From: Aquamicrobium sp.
GTDB lineage: Bacteria; Pseudomonadota; Alphaproteobacteria; Rhizobiales; Rhizobiaceae
Assembly (NCBI RefSeq): GCF_023954335.1
Contig: NZ_JAMLIE010000003.1
Location: 235,001-299,000, forward strand
Direction of reading: 5' to 3'
Length of the DNA stretch: 64,000 bases
Part shown: positions 10,705 to 19,496 of the stretch, one piece after another
Position numbering within the stretch: the stretch's first letter is position 1
How the letters are laid out: each line of letters begins with the position of its first letter
Program-made: the position numbers and the translations under genes
The notes under the pieces: generated by a model
Seen by the model: only the letters and a program-made list of their open reading frames with translations
Told to the model about the DNA's origin: nothing
Database searches by the model: none

Positions 10705-12975
10705 TCAAAGAGGAATGTCGTTCTCGGCGGCGAAGGCGGCGAGCATGCCGCGCACGTCCTTCTCGCAGGTCTGCGCGTTGAGCGTGTCGTCCATCAGCTC
10801 GGTCAGCGTGCCGAGCGGCAGCTCGGTCAGCATCGCCTTGACCGGGCCGATCGCCGCCGGCGACATCGAGATCGAGCGGTAGCCGACGCCGAGAAGCGCC
10901 ATTGCCGAGATCGGCCGGCCGGCCAGCTCGCCGCACAGCGTCACCGGGGTTCCGGCCTCGCGGCCGGCCTCGGTGATCTGGCGCAGGAGCCTGAGAAACG
11001 GCACCGAGATCGGGTCGAAGCGGTCGCCGACGCGACTGTTGCCGCGGTCTGTGGCGGTGACGAACTGGAAGAGGTCGTTCGAGCCGACCGAGACGAAGTC
11101 GACCGTGTTCATCAGCTCCTCGAGCTGCCACATCAGCGACGGCACCTCGATCATCGCGCCGAGCTTCAGCGTGTTCGGCAGATGGTGGGCGAAGCGCGAC
11201 AGGTGCCGCACCTCGCGGTCGATGATCTCGCGCGCCTGCCTGATCTCGGCGATCTCCGTCACCATCGGCAGCATGACGCGCAATTCGCGTCCGCCGGCCG
11301 CCTTGAGCAGCGCCCGCATCTGGGTGCGCAGGAGGCCCGGCCGGTCGAGGGTGAGCCTGACCGCACGCCAGCCCAGCGCCGGGTTCTCCTCGTTCTCCGT
11401 CGCCTTGAAGTAGGGCAGCACCTTGTCGCCGCCGATGTCGATGGTGCGGAAGGTGACGGGCTTGCCGCGCGCCGCGTCGATCACGTCGCGATAAAGCCGC
11501 TCCTGCGCCTCGGCGCGCGGGAAGGTCGAGGCGACCATGAACTGAAGCTCGGTGCGGAACAGGCCGATGCCCGCCGCGCCCGATTCGGCGAGCTGCGGCA
11601 GGTCGACCGCGAGCCCCGCATTCATCATCAGCTCGACCGGGACGCCGTCCCTCGTCACCGACGGCTTCTTGCGCAGCTCGCGATAGAGCTCCTGCCGGCG
11701 GGCGCGGAACCGCACCTTCTCGGCAAAGGCGGCCTCGACATCCGCCGTGGGGCGCAGATGCACCGCGCCCTCGACCCCGTCGACGATGGCGGCGTCGCCG
11801 TTCTCGGCCATCGACACCGCGCCCTTGGCCTGGCCGGCGACGGGAATGCCCATGGCGCGCGCCACGATCACCACATGGCTGGTGATCGCCCCGTCCTCCA
11901 GCACCAGCCCGCGCAGCTTCTCGCGCGGATAGTCGAGAAGCTCGGCCGCGCCCATCGAGCGGGCGACGATGATGGCGTCGCGCGGCAGCGAGGCGGCCAG
12001 CGTCTCCGGCCCGTGGCCGAGCAGCATGCGCAGGAGCCGGTTGGCGAGATCGTCGAAATCGCTCATCCGCTCGCGCAAGTACGGGTCGGTCATGTGCAGC
12101 ATGCGCGCGCGCATGTCGGACTGCACCTTCTCGACCGCGGCCTCCGCCGTCAGGCCGTTGCGGATCGCCTCGTGGAGGCGCCGTACCCAGCCGGTGTCGT
12201 CAGCGAACATGCGGTAGGCTTCGAGCACGGCGCGATGCTCGCCCTCGAAGGCGACGTCGCGGCGCGACAGCATGTCGTCGAGCGACAGCCGCAGCGAGCC
12301 GAGTGCCCCTTCGAGCCGCTCGACCTCCTCCTCCGAATCCTCGTTGAACAGGTTGGTGACGACGATGCGCGGCTCGTGCAGCACGACATGGCCGAGGCCG
12401 ATGCCCTCGTTGAACGGTGCGGCCGAGATCGTCACCGGCCGCGACAGGTCTAGCTCGATGCCGGGCCGCGTCAGCCGGGCGAGGTCGCCGGTGGCGATCA
12501 TCTCGGCGATGACCATCGCCGTGGTCTCCAGCGCCTCGATCTCGTCCTCGCGATACTGGCGCATGGTGCGGTTCTGCACCACGAGGACGCCGAGCGTCCT
12601 GCCGGCGCGCAGCACCGGCACGCCGAGGAAGGAGTTGTAGATCTCCTCGCCCGTCTCCGGCAGGTAGGCGAAGGCAGGATGCTTCTGCGCCTCGGAAAGG
12701 TTCAGCGGGCGCGCGCTCGCGGCGATGGTGCCGACGAGGCCCTGTCCGAGCCGAAGCTGCGCATGGTGGACCGAGGACGGGTTCAGGCCTTCGGTGGCGT
12801 AGAGCTCGAGCACGGAATCGGCGCGCAGCACGTAGAGCGAGCACACCTCGGCCACCATGTTCTGGGCGATATGATGGACGATGCGGTCGAGCCGGTCCTG
12901 CGGCTCGAGCGGCTCCGCCATCAGCTCGCGAAGCCTTCTCAGCAATAGGCGCGGGCCTGCGGCCGTCTCTCGCAT
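10705..12975 (-). CDS. ptsP: Phosphoenolpyruvate–protein phosphotransferase PtsP (PTS-Ntr enzyme I)
   Basis: This 756-residue enzyme I of the nitrogen-related PTS takes phosphate from PEP and passes it to NPr. An N-terminal GAF domain (about 20–160) distinguishes it from sugar-PTS EI and is the site of glutamine/2-oxoglutarate sensing in studied homologues. The phospho-His region reads AITSHVVIVARAMGIP. The PEP-binding TIM barrel includes MLPMVTE and GSNDLFQFVTATDRGN, with the acid/base Cys in TLCGELAG. The start at 12975 has AAAGGAGCGCG in front of it. The lysC–ptsP–prfA order is common in Rhizobiales. Confidence 0.95.
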   Translation of the reverse strand: MRETAAGPRLLLRRLRELMAEPLEPQDRLDRIVHHIAQNMVAEVCSLYVLRADSVLELYATEGLNPSSVHHAQLRLGQGLVGTIAASARPLNLSEAQKHPAFAYLPETGEEIYNSFLGVPVLRAGRTLGVLVVQNRTMRQYREDEIEALETTAMVIAEMIATGDLARLTRPGIELDLSRPVTISAAPFNEGIGLGHVVLHEPRIVVTNLFNEDSEEEVERLEGALGSLRLSLDDMLSRRDVAFEGEHRAVLEAYRMFADDTGWVRRLHEAIRNGLTAEAAVEKVQSDMRARMLHMTDPYLRERMSDFDDLANRLLRMLLGHGPETLAASLPRDAIIVARSMGAAELLDYPREKLRGLVLEDGAITSHVVIVARAMGIPVAGQAKGAVSMAENGDAAIVDGVEGAVHLRPTADVEAAFAEKVRFRARRQELYRELRKKPSVTRDGVPVELMMNAGLAVDLPQLAESGAAGIGLFRTELQFMVASTFPRAEAQERLYRDVIDAARGKPVTFRTIDIGGDKVLPYFKATENEENPALGWRAVRLTLDRPGLLRTQMRALLKAAGGRELRVMLPMVTEIAEIRQAREIIDREVRHLSRFAHHLPNTLKLGAMIEVPSLMWQLEELMNTVDFVSVGSNDLFQFVTATDRGNSRVGDRFDPISVPFLRLLRQITEAGREAGTPVTLCGELAGRPISAMALLGVGYRSISMSPAAIGPVKAMLTELPLGTLTELMDDTLNAQTCEKDVRGMLAAFAAENDIPL

Positions 12976-13074
12976 CGCGCTCCTTTCAAACGGCGGCAGC
13001 GCCGCCGGACCTAGGGTCCGCGCGCCGCCATCCATCGGGAATGTCGCCTCCGGCGCCTGCCGCAGACTTCTCTT

Positions 13075-14349
13075 CTACTGCTTATCGAGGCCGTAGACGG
13101 AATGCAAAGTGCGAACCGCAAGTTCTGTATAGGCGCCGTCGATCAGAATGGAAATCTTGATTTCCGAGGTGGTAATCGCGCGGATGTTGATGCCCTTGTC
13201 GGCCAGCGCCCGGAAGGCGGTGGCGGCGACGCCGGCGTGGCTGCGCATGCCGATGCCGATGACCGAGACCTTGGAAAGCCCTTCCTCGTGCTGGATCACG
13301 TCGAAGCCGATCGTCTCCCTGACCTTCTCCAGCACCGACAGCGCCTTGGCGACGTCACCGGCCGGCACGGTGAAGGTCATGTCGGTGAAGCTGCCGTCCT
13401 CGGAAATGTTCTGGACGATCATGTCGACATTGATGCCGGCCTCGGCCAGAGGGCCGAAGATGCCGGCCGAGACGCCCGGGCGGTCGGCGACGCGGCGCAG
13501 CGAAATCTGCGCCTCGTCCTTGGCGTAGGCGATGCCGGTAACGACTTGCTGTTCCACGATCTCGTCCTCGTCGCAAATGAGGGTTCCGGGCGGGTTCTCG
13601 AAATCGCCCATGCCGGGCGCGTCGGGTTCCTCGAAGGAGGAGCGCACGAAGGTACGCACCTTGTGCACCATGGCGAGCTCGACCGAGCGCACCTGAAGCA
13701 CCTTGGCGCCGAGCGAGGCCATCTCCAGCATCTCCTCGAAGGAGATGCGGGCAAGCCGCCGCGCCTTGGGCTCGACGCGCGGGTCGGTGGTGTAGACGCC
13801 GTCGACGTCGGTGTAGATGTCGCAGCGGTCGGCCTTGACCGCGGCGGCGAGCGCCACGGCCGAGGTGTCGGAGCCGCCGCGGCCGAGCGTGGCGATGCGG
13901 TTGTCCGGCCCGACCCCCTGGAAGCCGGCGACGACCGCCACCTGTCCGAGCCCGAAGCGGCGGACGAGCTCGGCGCCGTCGATGTCGGTGATGCGCGCCG
14001 CGCCATGGGCGTTGTCGGTGCGGATCGCGATCTGCCAGCCCTGCCAGGAGCGGGCGTCGACGCCCATCGACTGGAGAACGAGCGCGAGCAGCCCGGACGT
14101 GACCTGCTCGCCCGAGGCGACCACCGCGTCATATTCGCGCGCGTCGTAGATGTTGAGGTTCGAGCCTTCGGCCTTGGAGGCGTCCCGCACCCAGCCGACC
14201 AGCTCGTTGGTCTTGCCGGCCATGGCGGAAACGACGACCGCGACCTCGTGGCCGGCATCGACCTCGCGCTTGACGTGGCGCGCCACATTGCGGATGCGGG
14301 CGATGTCGGCGACCGAAGTCCCGCCGAATTTCATCACGATGCGCGCCAT
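13075..14349 (-). CDS. lysC: Aspartate kinase
   Basis: Aspartokinase (424 residues) phosphorylates aspartate at the entry to the lysine, threonine, methionine and diaminopimelate pathways. The kinase domain starts MARIVMKFGGTSVAD and includes the nucleotide site with GRGGSDTSAVALAAA. Two ACT domains follow (from about 265 on, SLRRVADRPGVSAGIFGPLAEAG and VSVIGIGMRSHAGVA), so lysine/threonine feedback control is expected. A longer upstream open frame lacks family similarity and was rejected. The other lysine-pathway gene here, lysA, is 30 kb away. Confidence 0.95.
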   Translation of the reverse strand: MARIVMKFGGTSVADIARIRNVARHVKREVDAGHEVAVVVSAMAGKTNELVGWVRDASKAEGSNLNIYDAREYDAVVASGEQVTSGLLALVLQSMGVDARSWQGWQIAIRTDNAHGAARITDIDGAELVRRFGLGQVAVVAGFQGVGPDNRIATLGRGGSDTSAVALAAAVKADRCDIYTDVDGVYTTDPRVEPKARRLARISFEEMLEMASLGAKVLQVRSVELAMVHKVRTFVRSSFEEPDAPGMGDFENPPGTLICDEDEIVEQQVVTGIAYAKDEAQISLRRVADRPGVSAGIFGPLAEAGINVDMIVQNISEDGSFTDMTFTVPAGDVAKALSVLEKVRETIGFDVIQHEEGLSKVSVIGIGMRSHAGVAATAFRALADKGINIRAITTSEIKISILIDGAYTELAVRTLHSVYGLDKQ

Positions 14350-14548
14350 GAAAGCGACTGGCCCCTGCGAAGCGATCCGGAAAGAGGTTTTCCCCGGAGA
14401 AATCAAGCTGAAACGCCCCTCATGCCGGGGCGCGGATGCGCGGGTTCGATAGCCGAATCCGCCTCGCCGCGCAAGCGAGATGGGACGGGCGTGCTTGACA
14501 TTCCCGCGCCTCTCCCCGACTTGATTTGAGGTCACGAGGAGACACGCC

Positions 14549-15298
14549 ATGCCAGAGGTCCGACGAACGACCATCGACGCCGGAGAGATCGAACGCTTCT
14601 CCGCCATCGCCGCCGAGTGGTGGAACCCCAACGGCAAGTTCCGGCCGCTTCACAAGTTCAACCCCGTCCGGCTCGCCTATATCCGCGACCAGGTCGCCGC
14701 CCGCTTCGGGCGCGATCCGCATGCGGCCAAGCCCTTCGAGGGGCTGCGCATCCTCGACATCGGCTGCGGCGGCGGGCTCCTGTGCGAGCCGATGGCCCGG
14801 CTGGGCGCCGAGGTGGTCGGCGCCGACGCCTCCGAAACCAATATCGAGGTGGCGAAGCTCCACGCGGCCGAGGTCGGCGTCTCCATCGACTACCGCGCCA
14901 CCACGGCCGAGGCGCTGGCCGAGGCGGGCGAGACCTTCGACGTCGTCCTCAACATGGAAGTGGTCGAGCATGTCGCCGATGTCGGCCTGTTCATCGGCAA
15001 GTGCGCCGAGATGGTGCGCCCGGACGGGGTGATGTTCGTCGCCACCATCAACCGCACGCTGAAGGCGCTGGGCCTCGCCATCTTCGGCGCGGAATACGTG
15101 CTGCGCTGGCTGCCGCGCGGCACCCATCAATACGGCAAGCTGGTGCGCCCGGAGGAGCTGGAGCGCGCGCTCGGCGAGGCCGGCATGCGCGTCGTCGACC
15201 GCACCGGCGTCAGCTACAGCCCGCTCGCCGACCGCTGGCAGAAATCGGCCGACCTCGACGTCAACTACATGGTGCTGGCCGAGAAGACGCGGCAATAG
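14549..15298 (+). CDS. ubiG: Ubiquinone biosynthesis O-methyltransferase UbiG
   Basis: UbiG (249 residues) carries out both O-methylations of ubiquinone synthesis. Near the N-terminus is the family block FSAIAAEWWNPNGKFRPLHKFN. Motif I reads ILDIGCGGGLLCEPMARLG, followed by VGADASETNI and VLNMEVVEHV. It is divergent from lysC across about 200 bp. A perfect TTGACA at 14495–14500 could be its -35, but the matching -10 is poor. The ATG at 14549 has CACGAGGAG upstream. Confidence 0.95.
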   Translation: MPEVRRTTIDAGEIERFSAIAAEWWNPNGKFRPLHKFNPVRLAYIRDQVAARFGRDPHAAKPFEGLRILDIGCGGGLLCEPMARLGAEVVGADASETNIEVAKLHAAEVGVSIDYRATTAEALAEAGETFDVVLNMEVVEHVADVGLFIGKCAEMVRPDGVMFVATINRTLKALGLAIFGAEYVLRWLPRGTHQYGKLVRPEELERALGEAGMRVVDRTGVSYSPLADRWQKSADLDVNYMVLAEKTRQ

Positions 15299-15333
15299 GC
15301 GCACCCGGCGCGCGGCAGGAGGAGGCCACGCCC

Positions 15334-15657
15334 TTGAACGCGGAGGATTTCCGGCGCATCGCGCTCTCCCTGCCGGAGGCCGAGGAGAAGTCGCATTTCG
15401 GCAAGGCAGATTTTCGCGTGCGCAACAGGATATTCGCCACCCTGCCCGCGTCCGGGCGCGGCGTGCTCAAGCTGACGCCCGACGAGCAGTCGATGCTGGC
15501 GGAAGCCGAGCCCGCTATCTTCGCCCCGGTGAAGGGCGGCTGGGGCCGGCAGGGCTGGACGGAAATCGCGCTCGACGCGGCCGACGAGGCGACGCTGCGC
15601 AGCGGGCTGACGACGGCCTGGCGCAACGTCGCTCCCGCCGCGCTGAAGAAGCGCTGA
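15334..15657 (+). CDS. MmcQ/YjbR family protein, TTG start
   Basis: This 107-residue protein shows the YjbR/MmcQ pattern: EDFRRIALSLPEAEEKSHFGKADFRVRNRIFATL, KLTPDEQSML, and a C-terminal GWTEIALDAADEATLRSGLTTAWR block. The fold resembles a CyaY-like DNA-binding domain; no enzymatic role is established. No ATG fits. The TTG at 15334 is preceded by AGGAGGAGG at ideal spacing and starts the conserved region. It lies 35 bp after ubiG and is probably in the same transcript. Confidence 0.82.
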   Translation: MNAEDFRRIALSLPEAEEKSHFGKADFRVRNRIFATLPASGRGVLKLTPDEQSMLAEAEPAIFAPVKGGWGRQGWTEIALDAADEATLRSGLTTAWRNVAPAALKKR

Positions 15658-15682
15658 TCCCGCGCCGGCCCGGCTTGCCGGC

Positions 15683-16108
15683 TCAGTTCGTGTCGTCGGG
15701 AAAGGCCGGCAGTGGCACGAAGTCGACGCCGTCGTCGAGAAGGCCCCGCGCCTCCTCGGTGGTCGCTTCGCCATAGATGCCGCGCGGCTCGACCTCGCCG
15801 AAATGGATCCTGCGCGCTTCCTCGGCGAACTTGTCGCCGACATAGTCGGCGTTCTTGCGCGCCTCCTCGGCCATCGCCTTCAGCTTCGCCAGCGCCTTGC
15901 GCTGCTCCTCGCCCATGGCGAGCGCCATCGTCTCGCGCTTGCGGCCGGTGGAGACGGACGGCGCCATCAGCGCCTTCTCGACCTTGACCGATTGGCAGAC
16001 CGGGCAGGAAACCAGGCCCCGCTTCTTCTGGGCATCGAAGTCGTCGCCGTTGCGGAACCAGCCGTCGAAGGCGTGGTCCTTGTCGCAGGAGAGGGAGAAG
16101 CGGATCAT
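15683..16108 (-). CDS. DUF1178 family protein
   Basis: This 141-residue protein of unknown function begins MIRFSLSCDKDHAFDGWFRNGDDFD and has a CPVCQS pair shortly after. With the earlier Cys and His, this suggests a small zinc-binding N-terminus (inference). The C-terminal half includes GEVEPRGIYGEATTEEARGLLDDGV, typical of the family. The start at 16108 lies one base after the stop of the upstream nitrilase-like gene, so it is the last cistron of the comF–grxC–nit–DUF1178 run. Confidence 0.88.
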   Translation of the reverse strand: MIRFSLSCDKDHAFDGWFRNGDDFDAQKKRGLVSCPVCQSVKVEKALMAPSVSTGRKRETMALAMGEEQRKALAKLKAMAEEARKNADYVGDKFAEEARRIHFGEVEPRGIYGEATTEEARGLLDDGVDFVPLPAFPDDTN

Positions 16109-16109
16109 C

Positions 16110-16964
16110 TCAGCCTCCCGCGGCCGTCGCCGCTCCCGCATGCGCGACCGCGAATTCGCGCGCGTTCTTCAGGTTCGGTATCTTGCCCCGCGCCTCAGCC
16201 ACCTCGGCAAGGTCGATGTCGGCGACGACGACGCCCGGCTCGTCATGGTCGGCCTCGGCCACCACGCGCCCCCACGGATCGACGATCAGCGAATGGCCGT
16301 AGGTCTCGCGGCCGTCCTCGTGCAGCCCGCCTTGCGCGGCCGAGACGACGAACGCCCCGTTCTCGATGGCGCGGGCGCGCTGCAGCACGTGCCAGTGCGC
16401 CGACCCGGTCTGGCGGGTGAAGGCGGCCGGCGCCGTCAGAATCTGCGCCCCCGCCAGCGCCTGCGCCCGGAAAAGCTGGGGAAAGCGCACGTCGTAGCAT
16501 ACGGCCATGCCCAGCCGCCCGAACGGCAGCTCGACGACGGTCGCGGCAGTGCCCGGCTCGTAGGTCGCCGATTCGCGCCAGCTCTCGCCATTGTCGAGAT
16601 CGACGTCGAACATATGGATCTTGTCGTAGGTGGCGAGCAGCCCGCCGTCGGGGCCGAACAGGAAGGCGCGGTTGGCGACCTTGCCGTCGGGCCGGGCGAT
16701 CGCGGTCGAGCCGACATGGACGACGATGCCGAGCTCGGCGGCGAGCCGGCCGGCGGCGCGCTCCACCGGGTCCTCGCCTTCAGGCTTCAGCACCGCCCTG
16801 AGCGCCGCCCGGTCGCGCATCAGCGCCCCGGTCATCTCCGGCGACTGGACATAGGTCGCGCCCCTGCCCGCCGCCTCGCGCACCAGCGCCTCGAAGTCGG
16901 CGACGTTGCGCGCGACGCTCTGGCCCGAGCGCATCTGCAGCGCCGCCACCCTGACCGCGGTCAT
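16110..16964 (-). CDS. Carbon-nitrogen hydrolase family protein (Nit-type amidase)
   Basis: This 284-residue nitrilase-superfamily enzyme has the Glu in QSPEMTG, the Lys in YDKIHMFDVD, and the nucleophilic Cys in GMAVCYDVRFPQLFR. The overall pattern and length match the Nit1/Nit2 branch, whose characterised members act on deaminated glutathione or omega-amidase substrates. A glutathione-repair role would fit the adjacent glutaredoxin gene, but that is inference. It overlaps grxC by 4 bp. Confidence 0.88.
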   Translation of the reverse strand: MTAVRVAALQMRSGQSVARNVADFEALVREAAGRGATYVQSPEMTGALMRDRAALRAVLKPEGEDPVERAAGRLAAELGIVVHVGSTAIARPDGKVANRAFLFGPDGGLLATYDKIHMFDVDLDNGESWRESATYEPGTAATVVELPFGRLGMAVCYDVRFPQLFRAQALAGAQILTAPAAFTRQTGSAHWHVLQRARAIENGAFVVSAAQGGLHEDGRETYGHSLIVDPWGRVVAEADHDEPGVVVADIDLAEVAEARGKIPNLKNAREFAVAHAGAATAAGG

Positions 16965-17242
16965 CGTCCGTCCTCCCCGTTGCCGCCGGCGAGCAGCGCG
17001 TCGAGCTTCCCCGCGCGCTCCAGCGCGTGGAGGTCGTCGCAGCCGCCGACATGGGTGTCGCCGATGAATATCTGCGGAAAGGTCGAGCGTCCGTTGGCAC
17101 GCGCCATCATCTCTTGCCTCAAATCCGGCGAGAAGGTCGCGTCGCGCTCGTCATAGGCGACGCCCTTGGAATCGAGGAGCCGCTTGGCGGCGGAGCAATA
17201 GCCGCACAGCGCGCGGGTATAGATCGTCACTTCGGTCATCAT
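16961..17242 (-). CDS. grxC: Glutaredoxin 3
   Basis: This 93-residue thioredoxin-fold protein reduces disulfides with glutathione. The active site reads ALCGYCSAAK, so it is CGYC rather than the more usual CPYC. The cis-Pro loop (STFPQIFIG) and the GGCDDLHALE glutathione-binding motif are intact. Two ATGs lie in tandem at 17242 and 17239; either may be used. It overlaps the nitrilase-like gene by ATGA, which indicates translational coupling. Confidence 0.92.
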   Translation of the reverse strand: MMTEVTIYTRALCGYCSAAKRLLDSKGVAYDERDATFSPDLRQEMMARANGRSTFPQIFIGDTHVGGCDDLHALERAGKLDALLAGGNGEDGR

Positions 17243-17269
17243 CTCGTCCGGGGCTCGAGCCTGTCGTCC

Positions 17270-18109
17270 TCATATAGTCCCGGCTTCGTCGGGCAGGAAG
17301 ACCCCTTGCCCCGCCTCGCCCGCGCCGGGCTCGCCGGGCAGGACCCGCGCGAAGGTCAGCACGTCGACCTCGGCCGCGCCCGCCTTCCTCAGCGCCTTCG
17401 CGACCGCTGAGACCGTGGTGCCGGTGGTGTAGACGTGGTCGACGACGAGGATGCGCCGGCCGCGCACGGCGATCTCCGACGCCGGCGGCACGCGGAACGC
17501 GCCGCGCACATTGTCCTCGCGCTGGCGCGCGCCGAGCCCGACCTGCTGGCGCGTGGCGCGGATGCGCGCCACCGCGTCGGGCAGGAATCGCCGGCCGGTA
17601 AGGGCGCACAGCGCCCGCGCCAGCTCGGCCGACTGGTTGAAGCGGCGGCGCAGGAACCGGCCGCGATGCAGCGGCACCGGCGCGACGGCGTCCGCCTCGG
17701 CCAGAAGCTCGGCCCCCGGCCGCATCATCCAGCGCGCCATGGTCGGTGCGAGCTCGGTGCGGTCGCCGAACTTCAGGTTCAGCACCATCTGCCGCGCGAC
17801 CCCGTTATAGGCGACCGCGGAGCGGGCGCGGGCGAAGGGCGGCGGGTTGGCGATGGCGTCGGCCGAGAGGATGCCCTCGCCGATCTCGTGCGAGAACGGC
17901 GTTCCCAGGACCTCGCACCACGGCCGCTCGATGAAGCGCAGCTTCGGCCAGCAGCCGCCGCACAGGGTGAACGGCTCGGCCACCAGCCGCCGGCACGAGG
18001 GGCAGACGGGCGGAAACAGCAGGCGGGCCGGCAAACCCGCGATCCGCCGCATACAGTCCTTGATATCCGCCGCGCGATCGTTCACGACAAGGCTCGTCTC
18101 ACAGGCCAT
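17270..18109 (-). CDS. ComF family protein
   Basis: This 279-residue phosphoribosyltransferase-fold protein is related to competence factor ComF/GntX. The N-terminus carries a zinc-ribbon-like pair, CPSC and CGGC (about residues 36–55). The PRPP-loop motif is ILVVDHVYTTGTT near 235, with His in place of the more common second Asp. Competence is not established in this group, so the function is open. A start at Met20 (18052) is also possible. It heads the comF–grxC–nit–DUF1178 run with a 27-bp gap. Confidence 0.85.
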   Translation of the reverse strand: MACETSLVVNDRAADIKDCMRRIAGLPARLLFPPVCPSCRRLVAEPFTLCGGCWPKLRFIERPWCEVLGTPFSHEIGEGILSADAIANPPPFARARSAVAYNGVARQMVLNLKFGDRTELAPTMARWMMRPGAELLAEADAVAPVPLHRGRFLRRRFNQSAELARALCALTGRRFLPDAVARIRATRQQVGLGARQREDNVRGAFRVPPASEIAVRGRRILVVDHVYTTGTTVSAVAKALRKAGAAEVDVLTFARVLPGEPGAGEAGQGVFLPDEAGTI

Positions 18110-18123
18110 TCATGGCCATGCTA

Positions 18124-18170
18124 GAGCATGTCTCCCAAAAGTGGGAACCGGTTTCGGGATCAAGACATGC
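18124..18170. repeat. Palindromic intergenic repeat (GCATGTCT…AGACATGC)
   Basis: Outer arms GCATGTCT (18126–18133) and AGACATGC (18163–18170) pair perfectly. Inside, TCCCAAAA and TTTCGGGA pair partly around GTGGGAACCGG. This resembles a short palindrome that recurs many times in Rhizobiales genomes (recognised from memory). It lies between the divergent comF and methyltransferase genes. Confidence 0.7.
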
Positions 18171-18243
18171 ATGAGACAGGGAGCTGAAGCGCAAGGAGCG
18201 AATCCGAAGGATCGCGGCGCGCTTCGGCAGACGGAGCAATGTC

Positions 18244-19119
18244 ATGTCGGAAAACCCGGTGGAGCCGATCTTCGATCTCGATCTGGCGGCGGCGCGCAAG
18301 CGGCGCGCCCTTGGCGCGGCCGGCGCCGGGGCCGATTTCCTGATGGCCCGCGCCGCCGACGACCTCGGCGAGCGGCTGGCCGCGGTGCCGCGCCGCTTCG
18401 GAACGGCCGCCGCGCTGTTCTGCCAGACGCCGGCAGCGGCGCTGGCGCTCGCCGCCACCGGCAAGGTCGGCGAGGCGGTGCGCGTCGAGGCCGACGCCGC
18501 GCTGCTCGACGGCGCGGACGGCATGGTCTCCGCGCCCGAGACCGTGCCGTTCGAGCCGGAAAGCCTCGACCTCGCCGTCTCGCTCTATCACCTCCACGAG
18601 GTCAACGACCTGCCCGGCATGCTGGTGCAGATCAGGCGGGCGCTGAAGCCGGACGGGCTGTTCCTCGGCTGCCTCGCCGGGGCCGGCACGCTGGCCGAGC
18701 TGCGCGAGGCGCTGCTGGCGGCCGAGACGGAGCTGACCGGCGGCGCGAGCCCGCGTGTCTCCCCTCTCGCCGACGTCCGCGACGCCGGCGCGCTCCTCCA
18801 GCGGGCGCGCTTCGCCCTGCCCGTCGCCGACCACGAGACGGTGACGGTGCGCTACGATTCGATGTTCGCGCTGATGCGCGACCTGCGCGCCATGGGCGCG
18901 ACCGCCAGCCTCGTCGCCCGCAGCCGCAAGCCCGCGGGCAAGGCGCTGTTCCTGCGCGCCGCCGAGACCTACGCCGAACGGTTCTCCGATCCGGACGGGC
19001 GCGTGCGCGCCACCTTCTCGACCATCTGGCTGTCGGGCTGGGCGCCGCATGCGGGCCAGCAGAAGGCTGCCCGGCCGGGCAGCGCCACCGTATCGCTGGC
19101 GAAGGTGCTCGGGAAATGA
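18244..19119 (+). CDS. SAM-dependent methyltransferase (NDUFAF5/BioC-like)
   Basis: This 291-residue protein contains the FDLDLAAARKRRA opening and the LDLAVSLYHLHEVNDLPGMLVQIRRALKPDGLFLG block found in alphaproteobacterial relatives of the complex I assembly factor NDUFAF5. Motif I is poor: there is no clear GxGxG, and LAATGKVGEAVRVEADAALL stands where it should be. Activity in this protein is therefore less certain than the fold. It lies divergent to comF beyond a palindromic repeat and convergent with the Flp pilin gene 4 bp away. Confidence 0.8.
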   Translation: MSENPVEPIFDLDLAAARKRRALGAAGAGADFLMARAADDLGERLAAVPRRFGTAAALFCQTPAAALALAATGKVGEAVRVEADAALLDGADGMVSAPETVPFEPESLDLAVSLYHLHEVNDLPGMLVQIRRALKPDGLFLGCLAGAGTLAELREALLAAETELTGGASPRVSPLADVRDAGALLQRARFALPVADHETVTVRYDSMFALMRDLRAMGATASLVARSRKPAGKALFLRAAETYAERFSDPDGRVRATFSTIWLSGWAPHAGQQKAARPGSATVSLAKVLGK

Positions 19120-19123
19120 GCCC

Positions 19124-19300
19124 TTACGGAAGGTTGGTGTTGGATTGCTGGATCTCGTCCGCGGCCTTCTGGTAGATCGCCTGAAGCTCGGTGAAGATGC
19201 TGCCGGCGCCGGCCAGGATGGCCATCGACACGATGGCGGCGATCAGGCTGTACTCGATTGCCGTCGCGGCGCGCTCATCCCTGACAAATCGCTTCAGCAT
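19124..19300 (-). CDS. Flp family type IVb pilin
   Basis: This 58-residue prepilin has a short basic leader (MLKRFVRDERA), the ATAIEYSLIAAIVSMAIL hydrophobic helix with the key Glu-Tyr pair, and a short polar tail. The residue before the predicted cut is Ala rather than the usual Gly. No tad/cpa assembly genes occur in the window, so it is a solitary pilin gene that would depend on machinery encoded elsewhere. GAGAAG precedes the ATG at 19300; the longer frame lacks a leader. Confidence 0.88.
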   Translation of the reverse strand: MLKRFVRDERAATAIEYSLIAAIVSMAILAGAGSIFTELQAIYQKAADEIQQSNTNLP

Positions 19301-19496
19301 CGCTTCTCTTCCCGCTCGGGATCGCACGCGTCGGTCCAATAGGCCAAGACTAGAGAGACGGAAATGAGGAAAGGTTAACGGCGTTCGGTTCTCCCCGCGG
19401 CGAGGGGAACAGGCTTAACGATCCGTTCCTGCGGCTCCGGGCGTTCGTTTTGCCGCATTTATGCGACGTCAGGTGATTCCACCTGACTGCAAAATG

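Noticed and set aside
19340..19496. CtrA sites upstream of the Flp pilin
   Set aside because: TTAAC half-sites occur at about 19375 and 19415, but no TTAA-N7-TTAA pair with correct spacing was found.
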